A stretch of DNA of 12,891 nucleotides from an uncultured Clostridia bacterium (lineage in GTDB: Bacteria > Bacillota > Clostridia > Oscillospirales > Oscillospiraceae), in contig CAMGPO010000005.1 of assembly GCA_946060825.1 (NCBI GenBank), positions 1 to 12,891 on the forward strand, given 5' to 3'. The notes under the pieces were generated by a model that worked only from the letters and a program-made list of their open reading frames with translations, did not search any database and was not told the DNA's origin. The translations under genes and the position numbers were made by a program. Position 1 is the first letter of the stretch. The number at the start of each line of letters is the position of its first letter. Below are positions 1-6,775 of this stretch, piece after piece.

Positions 1-213
1 GTAGCCGCCGTTGGCGTCGTAGCGGATGGTGTATTCCTGCGCGGCCTCCGGCTCGGCCGGTTCCGTCTGTTCTGGCGGCTGACAGAACCAGTCCGGCCAG
101 TTGAAGCCGGAGAACCAGCCTGTCCAGCCGTCAGGAGCGGCGGCGGAGACGGGAACGGCGAGAAGCCCGGCGAGCAGGCAGATGGCCAGAAGGGTGGTGA
201 TGCGTTTCTTCAT
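1..213 (-). CDS. Secreted protein with InlB-type repeat onset, C-terminus outside window
   Basis: The first 71 codons are present and the rest lies off the left edge. The start ATG (complement of 211-213) follows an AGGAGG ribosome binding site with about 8 nt spacing. Residues 1-25 form a classical signal peptide: MKKR, then a Leu/Ala-rich core, then an A-A-A cleavage region. Next comes an unusual Trp/Phe-rich stretch (DGWTGWFSGFNWPDWF), a Pro/Glu-rich linker, and YTIRYDANGGY. That last string matches the onset of the InlB B-repeat/flg_new (Listeria-Bacteroides repeat) family found in surface proteins of gut bacteria. The gene starts 38 nt after the stop of the tail-like phosphoesterase gene, in the same direction and with no clear terminator between, so co-transcription is possible. 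The function is unknown; an exported surface or extracellular protein is the inference. Confidence 0.75.
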   Translation of the reverse strand, partial: MKKRITTLLAICLLAGLLAVPVSAAAPDGWTGWFSGFNWPDWFCQPPEQTEPAEPEAAQEYTIRYDANGGY

Positions 214-251
214 AGTGTGTTCCTCCTTGGTATGGGTGTTTGGTCCGCCTG

Positions 252-2303
252 TCAGGCGATGCTGATTTCCAGAGCGTCGTAGCCGCTTTCGTTCCGCCAG
301 CACTTGAATTTCATGTTCTCCCGGTCAATATAGCCGAAATAGAACGTGGTGCTTTCTGTGCGGTTTTCCAGTTCAGAAGATGCGTTCACAGATGCAAAAA
401 CGAATTCCGTGATACTGTTTTCCAGAGTGGTATATCCCTCCCAGTGTTCATGGCCGTGCAGGGACATCAGCAGTTTGCCGGAAACGTTGGAAAAATCATA
501 GGCATGGTCCACGCCTTCGCTGTCGGTGAATGTACCGCTGGAATGATTCTTCCTTGCGGACAACATGGCTTGGAGAGATGCGTTTGCCGTCGTGTCATAC
601 AGGAAGTTTTCGCTGAAATCATAATAATCCGGGTCGCGGCTGGTCAGTCCGGATGCCGTGAAGGGGATGTGGGACAGAATGATGATGTCATACCCGTCAT
701 TTGCCGACAGCTCCGAAACAAGGAAATTTGCCTGTGCCGTTGTCATACGGTTTTGTCCGTAATTCGTATCCGGGTATTCCATGTTGTTGATGACCAGATA
801 TTTCACGTTGAAATAGTCGTCAAGGATGGTGAAATAACCATTGTTTCCGTGCCGTCTGGCATAAATGTTCTTGAAATACGGGGACAGCCGCTTTTGACTG
901 ACGGTGTATTTCCGGCTGTCATCGGAATCCCAAATATCATGATTGCCGTAGACCTCCACACGCTTTGACAGCGGGATATAATCTGCCGCATTATCCAGAT
1001 AGCTTTGCAGAGTGGATGCTGTGAAGGTATTTCCACAAGTATCACCCAAATTGATACATTTGCCGATTTCGTACCAATTTGTGATTGTGCCAATCAACTT
1101 TAAAATATCAGCACCAGTTGCATTGCTCATTTTCCCGTGCTGATCCGTGTGGATAATGAGCGGAATTTTGTTGAAGTCTCCCAGGCACTCCGCCATCATG
1201 GCGTCATAATTTGTCTGAACCATAGTGACATAATCTTCGGCCAGGTTGGAATAGTCAGATGCAACGGCAGTTTCTCCTGTGGTCATGGAAAGCATCATGA
1301 CGGCATTGTCCACTTCTGCGGCGATGTTTGCAGTGTTACTCCCACCGGAACCACCGCCAGCAATTGTGCCGTCAATGTTTGACATTCCATAATACTTGGT
1401 ATTTTTGCCCGCAAAGATGATTTCACCGGTACCATCGATATACAGATAGCTGTCATCTTTGTAAGCCTCAACAAGGGTAAATTTCAATGCATCGTATGTG
1501 CCATATCTGATTTCTGTTTTGGAGGAACTTTCGCCGTCAGAACTGGATGCGGCAAAACTCATCGTGTAATAGGTTACATATTCCCCGCTTAAGAATGCAT
1601 GGAGCTTGTTATTGTTGGAAAGTGAAATCCCGTCATAATTGGGCAGATGATACTTGAGAGTTAAATTAACAGACCCGTCCACCGGATACGCCACGGTATA
1701 ACAGGCCCAGTCTTTCGCAGCCGGGGCAGCGCCTGCTCCCAGCGCATAACCGGACTGTTCAATCACGGGGCTTGTGTCTGCCGGTCCGCTGCTCTGCGCG
1801 GTGCCTGTGCAGGTAATGACCACGTCTCCGGTGACGGAAGCGATGGTGACCTTCGATGTTTCGGCGTCCCAGGCCGTGGCCGTGATGTCCGTGCCGCCCA
1901 TGGTGACGGTCACGGCGGAGATCACATAACCATCCGCGGCAGTCAGTTTCGACGTGTAGGAAGCGCCGGCGGATACCCGCGGGATGGTGTTGTTGGTGCT
2001 GGCGTTGGTCATTTGGTTTTTGACTGTGTACGACGTTGGTTCCTCGCCTCCGGATTCTCCGCCGCCGGACGCCAGTACCTCGTTGATGGCCGCCACAAGA
2101 CTGCTTTTGTCCCCGGTGTTCAGGCCGGAGAGGTCGCCGATTGCTTCGGAGAGCGCGGCAAGCCGGTCGCCGGCCGCCTTTGCGTCTGCCGCCTGCCCGG
2201 CCCTGGTCAGCGTGCTGTCAATCGCAATCCCGGCGCCCGTGCGCAGGCTGCCGGAGAGCGTTTGCACCGTCTTGACGGAGCCCTGAAGAATCTGTTCTGC
2301 CAT
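252..2303 (-). CDS. Phage tail/baseplate-type protein with C-terminal calcineurin-like metallophosphoesterase
   Basis: 683 residues. The first ~80 residues resemble the attachment end of phage tail or head fibres, including the common string TGDKSSLVAAINEV. A Gly/Glu linker (80-90) leads to an Ig-like module (about 91-170) with TAADGY and VTVTMGGTDI motifs seen in Firmicutes phage and surface proteins. A beta-rich segment (about 180-315) may be a binding domain, and a GGGSGGS linker (317-323) follows. The rest is a metallophosphoesterase with all family metal motifs: D387-x-H389, GD 420-421, GNHD 453-456, SH 544-545 and GHEH 617-620. The start has an AAAGGAGG site inside the end of the preceding gene, and only 1 nt separates the two genes. 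By family knowledge it should hydrolyse phosphoester bonds with two metal ions. Acting on teichoic acid or another cell-surface polymer during phage adsorption is inference. The part encoding residues ~180-683 is clearly more AT-rich than the rest, suggesting a mosaic gene. Confidence 0.85.
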   Translation of the reverse strand: MAEQILQGSVKTVQTLSGSLRTGAGIAIDSTLTRAGQAADAKAAGDRLAALSEAIGDLSGLNTGDKSSLVAAINEVLASGGGESGGEEPTSYTVKNQMTNASTNNTIPRVSAGASYTSKLTAADGYVISAVTVTMGGTDITATAWDAETSKVTIASVTGDVVITCTGTAQSSGPADTSPVIEQSGYALGAGAAPAAKDWACYTVAYPVDGSVNLTLKYHLPNYDGISLSNNNKLHAFLSGEYVTYYTMSFAASSSDGESSSKTEIRYGTYDALKFTLVEAYKDDSYLYIDGTGEIIFAGKNTKYYGMSNIDGTIAGGGSGGSNTANIAAEVDNAVMMLSMTTGETAVASDYSNLAEDYVTMVQTNYDAMMAECLGDFNKIPLIIHTDQHGKMSNATGADILKLIGTITNWYEIGKCINLGDTCGNTFTASTLQSYLDNAADYIPLSKRVEVYGNHDIWDSDDSRKYTVSQKRLSPYFKNIYARRHGNNGYFTILDDYFNVKYLVINNMEYPDTNYGQNRMTTAQANFLVSELSANDGYDIIILSHIPFTASGLTSRDPDYYDFSENFLYDTTANASLQAMLSARKNHSSGTFTDSEGVDHAYDFSNVSGKLLMSLHGHEHWEGYTTLENSITEFVFASVNASSELENRTESTTFYFGYIDRENMKFKCWRNESGYDALEISIA

Positions 2304-2304
2304 A

Positions 2305-2649
2305 TCAGGTCGCCTCCTTTTTCGTCACGCTGGCCCGGATCACAAAAGCCGAGGCGGGGATGATGTTGTAATAGTCACCGCCGGACTGGAGGCCGACGTC
2401 AAACAGGTAGCTGCCGGGAGCAAGACCGGCGGTGTCCTCCGGCGTCAGCGTCACGGCGTAGGATCCGGTTCCGGTTGTGACGTCCTTGCGGATCAGGTAT
2501 TCGGAGGAGGCTGCGTTTCGCTTGACGCCGAAGCGGAGCACTTCGCCGTCCGCCAGGGCGTAGGGCGTTCCGCCGGCGTCCGTGACGTCGATCTGCACCG
2601 TGTTCGTGGTGCCGCGAATGATTTCCAGAATGTTCATCGGACTGGACAT
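2305..2649 (-). CDS. BppU-like phage baseplate/tail small beta protein
   Basis: 114 residues. The opening NILEIIRGTTNTVQIDVTD and the later pattern of beta strands with YLFDVGLQ resemble the N-terminal Ig-like domain of phage baseplate upper (BppU) proteins and related small tail proteins of Clostridia prophages. The start at the complement of 2647-2649 is supported by an AAAGGAGA site about 9 nt upstream. Met5 is an alternative start with poorer spacing. It is followed after 1 nt by the large tail phosphoesterase gene, whose ribosome binding site lies within this reading frame, so the two are probably translated together. A structural role holding the enzyme-bearing protein in a tail tip is likely if the particle is still made. 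Assignment rests on residue pattern only. Confidence 0.7.
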   Translation of the reverse strand: MSSPMNILEIIRGTTNTVQIDVTDAGGTPYALADGEVLRFGVKRNAASSEYLIRKDVTTGTGSYAVTLTPEDTAGLAPGSYLFDVGLQSGGDYYNIIPASAFVIRASVTKKEAT

Positions 2650-2671
2650 GATACGGTATCTCCTTTCTGAT

Positions 2672-2974
2672 TCAGCCCGGCAGATTGCCGGGGGCGGTCT
2701 GGCGGCTCAGTCCGTAGGCTGTTTTGCCGCAGACGGACAGCGCCTCGATCGCGGCGCGGTGGTCACGGCGGATGACCTGCAGCAGGGAGAGCAGGGCCGG
2801 GAGCCTGCCGGTAAACCAAAGGGCCTGCTCCGCATTGGCGGCAGGCGCGGGCGGAAGACTCTCGGGGGAGAGCAGCTGGTCGAGAATCCGCAGCGCGTTG
2901 CAGGTGTCCTCCAGACGCGCGCACACCTCGTCGATGCCGCTGGCCAGCTCAAACAGATCTGCGCTCTGTTCCAT
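2672..2974 (-). CDS. Small helical protein of unknown function in phage-derived cluster
   Basis: I do not recognise this family. Starting at the complement of 2972-2974 gives 100 residues (MEQSADLFEL...). That start has a textbook AAGGAGG site about 9 nt upstream. An upstream in-frame ATG at 2995 would add seven residues but would place the ribosome binding site inside the gene and has none of its own, so it is rejected. The protein looks mostly alpha-helical, with two leucine-rich amphipathic stretches (about residues 10-40 and 55-80) and a Pro/Ala-rich break between them (SLPPAPAANAEQ). Three cysteines are present. It is the first gene of the minus-strand phage-like arm, 22 nt before the BppU-like gene. 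A chaperone or regulatory role is possible, but nothing in the sequence shows one. Confidence 0.7.
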   Translation of the reverse strand: MEQSADLFELASGIDEVCARLEDTCNALRILDQLLSPESLPPAPAANAEQALWFTGRLPALLSLLQVIRRDHRAAIEALSVCGKTAYGLSRQTAPGNLPG

Positions 2975-3013
2975 GGGTGTGTTTCCTCCTTTCATGCGCG
3001 TCCGGCTGGTGTC

Positions 3014-3196
3014 TCACCGCCGTTCCCCGGACGCCGGAAGAATGGCGGCGGTGTCCCGGTTATAGGACATCTCCTGTGTTATGCTGGATGCGTGCCGGGA
3101 GAGGGACTCCGTTCCGCCCTCCCCCGAAAGGCAGACCGCCGTACAGGCATCCGAATCCTGACTTTTTTCAGCAAAGGTGTTGACTTTGGTTAGAAA
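3014..3196 (-). pseudogene. Possible gene remnant: open frame without a start codon
   Basis: On the minus strand a 60-codon frame is open from just after a TGA at 3197-3199 to a TGA at 3014-3016. It has no usable ATG, GTG or TTG in its first two thirds and no ribosome binding site. The base composition of its promoter-distal part (below about 3160) is high-GC like the coding DNA around it, and the end reads like protein (SLSRHASSITQEMSYNRDT). It sits directly upstream of the small helical gene in the same direction, where a further phage structural gene could once have been. The pattern is loosely like the C-terminus of a head-tail connector, but that is a weak guess. It may simply be a chance open frame in leader RNA. 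Confidence 0.2.
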
Positions 3197-3208
3197 TCAG
3201 AGTAAGAT
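3180..3208 (+). promoter_or_regulatory. Candidate promoter for the XRE-ImmA pair
   Basis: A -35-like TTGACT (3180-3185) and a -10-like TAAGAT (3203-3208) are separated by exactly 17 nt. The spacer contains GAAATCAG, the conserved half of the repeated operator-like element found downstream. Transcription would start near 3215 and leave a leader of about 150 nt before the repressor gene. This is pattern matching only. Confidence 0.4.
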
Positions 3209-3251
3209 CCAGGTGTCGGTATTTTCTTTGCGCTGAGCCTTACCAGTCAAA

Positions 3252-3334
3252 AACCTTACTGAAATCAGGTCTGACATCATAATAACTGATTTTAGTTAGG
3301 CAGTCAACTGCAATTTCCTGAATTTGGTAAGGTT
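3252..3334. repeat. Cluster of operator-like elements between the diverging arms
   Basis: Copies of a 16-18 bp element close to CCTTACTGAAATCAGG occur at 3252-3269 (plus orientation), 3285-3300 (minus orientation) and 3317-3334 (minus orientation). A half copy (GAAATCAG) lies at 3193-3200 and another half (GCCTTACCA) at 3237-3245. The copies at 3252-3269 and 3317-3334 form an inverted pair matching at 15 of 18 positions. They overlap or flank both candidate promoters. Next to a divergent XRE repressor gene this is the expected layout of a lysogeny-type operator, although binding is inferred. Confidence 0.55.
3279..3307 (-). promoter_or_regulatory. Candidate promoter for the minus-strand phage-like arm
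   Basis: Read on the minus strand there is TTGACT (complement of 3302-3307), a 17-nt spacer, and TATTAT (complement of 3279-3284). An operator-like copy (3285-3300) fills the spacer, so a bound repressor would block this promoter. The transcript would begin near 3272 and have a leader of about 300 nt before the first gene with a good start (2974). Confidence 0.5.
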
Positions 3335-3367
3335 CTGCGTTTTGCACAAAAATGGAGCGTGGAATTT

Positions 3368-3706
3368 ATGTTTTATGACAAATTCAAAAGCCTCTGTGAG
3401 AAGAAGGGCGTGAGCTGCAACCGGGCGGCTCTTGAGGTCGGACTGAGCAGTGCAACGCCGACCAAATGGAAAAAAACCGGCGCGACACCGGACGGTGCGA
3501 CGCTGGCGAGGCTGTCAGCCTATTTCGGCGTGTCCGTCGGCGCTCTGCTGGATGCGGGAGAGGAGACCGCGGAGGAAGGCCGTCCCATGGGTGACGAGGC
3601 GCTGAAATTTGCCCTGTGGGGCGACTGCGGGGACATCAGCGACGAGGATCTTGAGGACGTCAAGCGCTACGCGGCCTTCATACGGGAAAGGAAACGGAAA
3701 AAATGA
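3368..3706 (+). CDS. XRE/CI-like transcriptional repressor
   Basis: 112 residues from ATG 3368, which has a GGAG site (3354-3357) at suitable spacing. A GTG at 3359 is in frame but sits almost on top of that site, so it is the weaker start. Residues about 4-62 form an HTH_3/Cro-CI type DNA-binding domain, with the helix-turn-helix around 19-38 and the typical ending LARLSAYFGVSVGALL. A short acidic linker leads to a helical tail (FALWGDCGDISDEDLEDVK) commonly seen in repressors paired with ImmA-type proteases. Its stop overlaps the protease start as ATGA, so the two are translationally coupled. It probably binds the repeated elements at 3252-3334 and represses the minus-strand arm, and perhaps itself. 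Target and role are inferred. Confidence 0.88.
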   Translation: MFYDKFKSLCEKKGVSCNRAALEVGLSSATPTKWKKTGATPDGATLARLSAYFGVSVGALLDAGEETAEEGRPMGDEALKFALWGDCGDISDEDLEDVKRYAAFIRERKRKK

Positions 3707-4134
3707 GACCGCTCTGTGAGTTTTACCGGATCGCCCAGAGCGCGGGGATTCCGGTGGACTACTTCCGTCTCAACAAGCGGGAGGCGCTTTCAGTCATGGA
3801 CTGGGACGGTCAGTGCTGTATCGCCCTGGATCCCCGGCGTCTCCGGAATGAGGCGGACGAGCGAACGAAACTGGCCCATGAGCTGGGCCATTGCATGACC
3901 GGCAGCTTTTACAATCAGTATTCTGCCTATGACGTGCGGCAGCGCCATGAAAACCGGGCCGACAAGTGGGCCATTCTGGAGACGGTGCCGGAGGACGCCC
4001 TGGACGAGGCCGTGGCCGCCGGCCACACGGAGCTGTGGGATCTGGCGGAGTTTTTCGGCATCGATACGGATCTGATGCGCAAGGCAGTCTGCTGGTACAC
4101 CTACGGGAACGTGGCGGCAGAGCTGTACTTCTAG
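3703..4134 (+). CDS. ImmA/IrrE family metallo-endopeptidase
   Basis: 143 residues. The zinc-binding motif HELGH lies at 59-63 and the third-ligand motif E-x-x-A-x-x-W-A at 83-90, as in the ImmA/IrrE (Peptidase_M78) family. Family members such as ImmA of ICEBs1 cleave the partner repressor after DNA damage or another signal and so switch on the mobile element. The 4-nt ATGA overlap with the XRE gene and the strand arrangement strongly support that partnership. The protein is close to the usual size for the short, single-domain members. The next gene (DUF255 family) begins about 55 nt downstream in the same direction with no visible terminator, so some read-through is possible. This gene probably marks the right edge of the phage-derived block. 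Confidence 0.9.
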   Translation: MRPLCEFYRIAQSAGIPVDYFRLNKREALSVMDWDGQCCIALDPRRLRNEADERTKLAHELGHCMTGSFYNQYSAYDVRQRHENRADKWAILETVPEDALDEAVAAGHTELWDLAEFFGIDTDLMRKAVCWYTYGNVAAELYF

Positions 4135-4188
4135 GTCGGGATAATCGCCGCCGGGCTGCGCATACTAGCCGTCACAGAGGTGATATTT

Positions 4189-6141
4189 TTGCCAAACCGC
4201 CTGCAATTTGAGACAAGTCCCTACCTGCTTCAGCACGCGGGGAACCCCGTGGACTGGTATCCCTGGGGCGACGAGGCCTTCCGCCGGGCCACAGAGGAGG
4301 ACAAGCCCGTCTTTCTCAGCATCGGCTACAGCACCTGCCACTGGTGCCATGTGATGGCCCATGAGAGCTTTGAGGATCCTGGGATCGCGGCGCTGTTGAA
4401 CCGGGACTTCATCGCAGTCAAGGTGGACCGGGAGGAGCGTCCGGACGTCGATCAGGTGTATATGGCCGCCTGCCAGGCCATGACGGGCAGCGGCGGCTGG
4501 CCCCTGAGCGTCTTTCTGACGCCGGAGAAGAAGCCCTTTTTCGCCGGCACCTATTTCCCGAAGCACGGACGCGGCGGTGTTCCCGGTTTCGGAGAGCTGC
4601 TGGAGGCCGTCGCCGCGGCCTGGAAATCCGACCGGGACGGCCTGCTGCGGCAGGCCGACTGGCTGATCCGCCAGCTTCAGCGGGAGAGCAGCCCGAAGGG
4701 CACGGCTCCCGACGACCTGCCCGGCTGGGCTGCCGCCATGTACCGGCGGAGCTATGACCGGGAAAACGGAGGCTTTGGCCGCGCGCCCAAGTTCCCGGCG
4801 GCCCACAATCTGCAGTTCCTGCTGGCCTATGGAGCGCGCCGCGGCGACGCCGCCTGCCTTGACATGGCGGAGCACACCCTGGTGCAGATGTACCGGGGCG
4901 GTCTCTTTGACCACGTCGGCGGCGGCTTCTGCCGCTATTCGACGGACGCCCGATTCCTCGTCCCGCACTTTGAGAAGATGCTCTACGACAACGCTCTGCT
5001 GATCCTGACCTGTGCCGAGGCCTGCGCGGTCACGGGGAAGGGGCTCTACCGGAACATCGCGGAGCGGACGGCGGCCTATGTCCTGCGGGAGCTGACGGGG
5101 CCGGAGGGCGGATTCTTCTGCGCCCAGGACGCCGACAGCGACGGGGAAGAGGGGAAATACTATCTCTTCACGCCCCGGGAGCTGCACGACTTGCTGGGGG
5201 AGGCTGACGGTGAAGCCTTCTGCCGCCGCTTCGGCGTCACGGAGGCAGGGAATTTCGAGGGGAAAAATATCCCCAATCTGCTGGATTCGGATCCGGCGGA
5301 CGATACTCTGGATTTTCTGCTGCCGAAGGTGCGGGCCTACCGCGCCGGACGCTGCACCCTTCATCTCGACGACAAGGTTCTCACGGCCTGGAACGGCCTG
5401 ATGATCGCGGCCCTGTGCCGCCTGTACCGGGTCAGCGGCAATGCAGAATACCTCGCCGCCGCAGAGCGGGCCGACCGCTTCCTCCGGGAGCGCGTCTGGG
5501 ACGGCGATAGACTCTATGCAGGCTTCCGGGCGGGAAAGCGGGGCGTCCCTGCCTTTCTGGATGACTACGCGGCCCTGATTTTTGCCCAGCTCGGCCTCTA
5601 CGCGGCGACCCTGGATGCGCCGTACCTCGAACGGGCGGAGCGGCTCTGCGAAGCCGTTCTCGCCGGATTTCGCGCCCCGGACGGAGGCTTTTTCCTCAGC
5701 GGTGAGGGGAGCGAGCGGCTGCCGCTGCGGCCCAGGGAGACCTATGACGGGGCGATGCCCAGCGGCAACGGCCTGATGGGCTGGAATCTGACGCGGCTGG
5801 CCCTGCTCACCGGAGACGAGAGCTATGAGCGGGAGGCGGAGCGCCAGCTCGATTTCCTGGCCGCAGAGGCGGGGCAGTACCCGACCGGGTACGCCATGAC
5901 CCTGCTGGCCCTGCTGGACCGTGACTGTCCGCCGCCAAAGGTCACGGCCGTTCTGAAAACGCCGCAGGAGCGGGAGACTCTGCTGCGGGCCGTCCCGCCG
6001 GACGCCGTCGTGCGGCTTCTCCCGGAGGCGGCGGAGTACCCGCTGAAAAACGGCGCTTCCACCTTCTATGTCTGCCGGGACGGCCGCTGTTTCCCGCCGT
6101 CCAACGACCTGTCCGCCCTGTTTCCCTCCGTGAATGCATAA
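4189..6141 (+). CDS. yyaL: DUF255/YyaL family thioredoxin-domain protein
   Basis: About 650 residues, close to the family's usual 650-700. The opening [21 protein letters not shown] is the hallmark of the family (B. subtilis YyaL, human SPATA20). The N-terminal thioredoxin-like domain (to about residue 165) carries C50-H-W-C53 within the string [10 protein letters not shown]. The rest is an alpha/alpha-barrel region resembling glycosidase or epimerase folds, with conserved strings such as [10 protein letters not shown]. The physiological reaction is not established for the family. I chose TTG 4189 because AGAGGTGAT (4175-4183), a strong match to the 16S anti-Shine-Dalgarno, sits 5-6 nt before it. 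The in-frame GTG at 4180 lies inside that site. The gene ends at a strong shared terminator. It looks like a chromosomal gene bordering the phage-derived block. Confidence 0.93.
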   Translation: MPNRLQFETSPYLLQHAGNPVDWYPWGDEAFRRATEEDKPVFLSIGYSTCHWCHVMAHESFEDPGIAALLNRDFIAVKVDREERPDVDQVYMAACQAMTGSGGWPLSVFLTPEKKPFFAGTYFPKHGRGGVPGFGELLEAVAAAWKSDRDGLLRQADWLIRQLQRESSPKGTAPDDLPGWAAAMYRRSYDRENGGFGRAPKFPAAHNLQFLLAYGARRGDAACLDMAEHTLVQMYRGGLFDHVGGGFCRYSTDARFLVPHFEKMLYDNALLILTCAEACAVTGKGLYRNIAERTAAYVLRELTGPEGGFFCAQDADSDGEEGKYYLFTPRELHDLLGEADGEAFCRRFGVTEAGNFEGKNIPNLLDSDPADDTLDFLLPKVRAYRAGRCTLHLDDKVLTAWNGLMIAALCRLYRVSGNAEYLAAAERADRFLRERVWDGDRLYAGFRAGKRGVPAFLDDYAALIFAQLGLYAATLDAPYLERAERLCEAVLAGFRAPDGGFFLSGEGSERLPLRPRETYDGAMPSGNGLMGWNLTRLALLTGDESYEREAERQLDFLAAEAGQYPTGYAMTLLALLDRDCPPPKVTAVLKTPQERETLLRAVPPDAVVRLLPEAAEYPLKNGASTFYVCRDGRCFPPSNDLSALFPSVNA

Positions 6142-6177
6142 AAAAAGAGGTACGGATTTCATCCGTACCTCTTTTTT
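6141..6177. terminator. Bidirectional Rho-independent terminator
   Basis: A perfect 17-bp stem (6141-6157 with 6161-6177) closes a 3-nt loop. It starts with six A and ends with six T, so a U-tract forms on either strand. It lies between the converging yyaL and hsp20 genes and can end both transcripts. Confidence 0.95.
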
Positions 6178-6185
6178 GCGGTCTG

Positions 6186-6626
6186 TCAGTCGATCAGGAT
6201 CTGGGTGGTCTCCGGCAGCTTGCGGACGTCCTTTCTCGGGATCAGCAGGCTCAGAACGCCGGACTCGTATTTGGCCTTGATTTCCTCCGGCCGGACATCG
6301 CCGACGTAGAAGCTCCGGGAGCAGGAGCCGGCGAAGCGTTCCTGACGGATGAATCGGCCCTCCTTGTCCTTCTCGTTCTTGTCAAGGCCCTTGCTGGCCG
6401 TGATGGTCAGGTAGCCGTTCTTCAGATCGACGTTGACGTCCTCCTTGTGGAAGCCGGGCAGGTCGATGTCCACCTTGTAGGAATCGCCGGTCTCCTGCAC
6501 GTCGGTCTTCATCAGGTTCTTCGTGTGCTTGCCATAGAGGGCGCGTTCAGTGTCGGCCATGGCGTTCTCAAAGGGCATACCAAAGAATTCGTCAAACAGG
6601 TTTTCGCGGAAAATGCTGGGTAACAT
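6186..6626 (-). CDS. Small heat-shock protein, Hsp20/alpha-crystallin family
   Basis: 146 residues, the normal size for bacterial small heat-shock proteins. They act in the cytosol as ATP-independent holdases that keep unfolding proteins soluble for DnaK or GroEL. The N-terminal arm (1-38) is followed by the alpha-crystallin domain (about 39-132), which opens with KTDVQETGDSYKVDIDLPG and closes with the family signature GVLSLLIP (123-130). The C-terminal oligomerisation motif I-x-I is present (I143-L-I145). The start has a GGAGG site 8 nt upstream. The gene is a single-gene unit: a CIRCE-overlapped promoter lies about 100 nt upstream and the terminator at 6141-6177 lies just downstream. Regulation by HrcA is strongly suggested. 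Confidence 0.95.
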   Translation of the reverse strand: MLPSIFRENLFDEFFGMPFENAMADTERALYGKHTKNLMKTDVQETGDSYKVDIDLPGFHKEDVNVDLKNGYLTITASKGLDKNEKDKEGRFIRQERFAGSCSRSFYVGDVRPEEIKAKYESGVLSLLIPRKDVRKLPETTQILID

Positions 6627-6725
6627 ACTTCATTCCTCCAAACAAATTAATACAAAATATGGTGGGTTTCAGTCTGCATTGGGATGGAGATTCGTTCGGG
6701 AATGCATCTCTTGCTTTCTGGCCTC

Positions 6726-6754
6726 AGTATACTCCCGAATTTTAGCACTGTCAA
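6726..6754 (-). promoter_or_regulatory. Sigma-A promoter of hsp20
   Basis: On the minus strand there is a perfect -35 TTGACA (complement of 6749-6754), a 17-nt spacer, and TATACT (complement of 6726-6731). The start point should be near 6719, giving a leader of about 93 nt. The -35 hexamer lies within the CIRCE element. Confidence 0.88.
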
Positions 6755-6768
6755 TAGCCGAGTGCTAA
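6742..6768. promoter_or_regulatory. CIRCE operator (HrcA binding site)
   Basis: TTAGCACTG, a 9-nt spacer, then GAGTGCTAA. This is the consensus 9-9-9 CIRCE inverted repeat with one mismatch at the last base of the left arm. The symmetry extends outward (AATTTTAGCACT and its complement from 6739 to 6772). HrcA bound here would cover the -35 of the hsp20 promoter. Its spacing to the plus-strand phosphatase gene is too long to imply control of that gene. Confidence 0.93.
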
Positions 6769-6775
6769 AATTCAC

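Larger units (their letters stand above)
2975..3367. other. Non-coding region between the diverging phage-like arms
   Basis: This 393-nt gap holds the divergent promoter-like sequences and operator-like copies on its right side (3180-3334). Its left side holds the start-less open frame at 3014-3196. An 8-bp inverted repeat (3015-3022 with 3046-3053) sits at the end of that frame and could fold in the minus-strand leader. The right half is visibly AT-rich and the left half is GC-rich, as expected if only the right half is a control region. Confidence 0.6.

Noticed and set aside
2582..3193. 203-codon plus-strand frame over the phage-like arm
   Set aside because: It is opposite genes with good ribosome binding sites and has no site of its own or recognisable product.
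3359..3367. GTG start for the XRE repressor
   Set aside because: It lies 1-2 nt from the only GGAG site; ATG 3368 has proper spacing.
4165..6162. 665-codon open frame on the minus strand opposite yyaL
   Set aside because: Its product is low-complexity and unlike any family, while the plus strand encodes an unmistakable YyaL. It is a by-product of high G+C at third codon positions.
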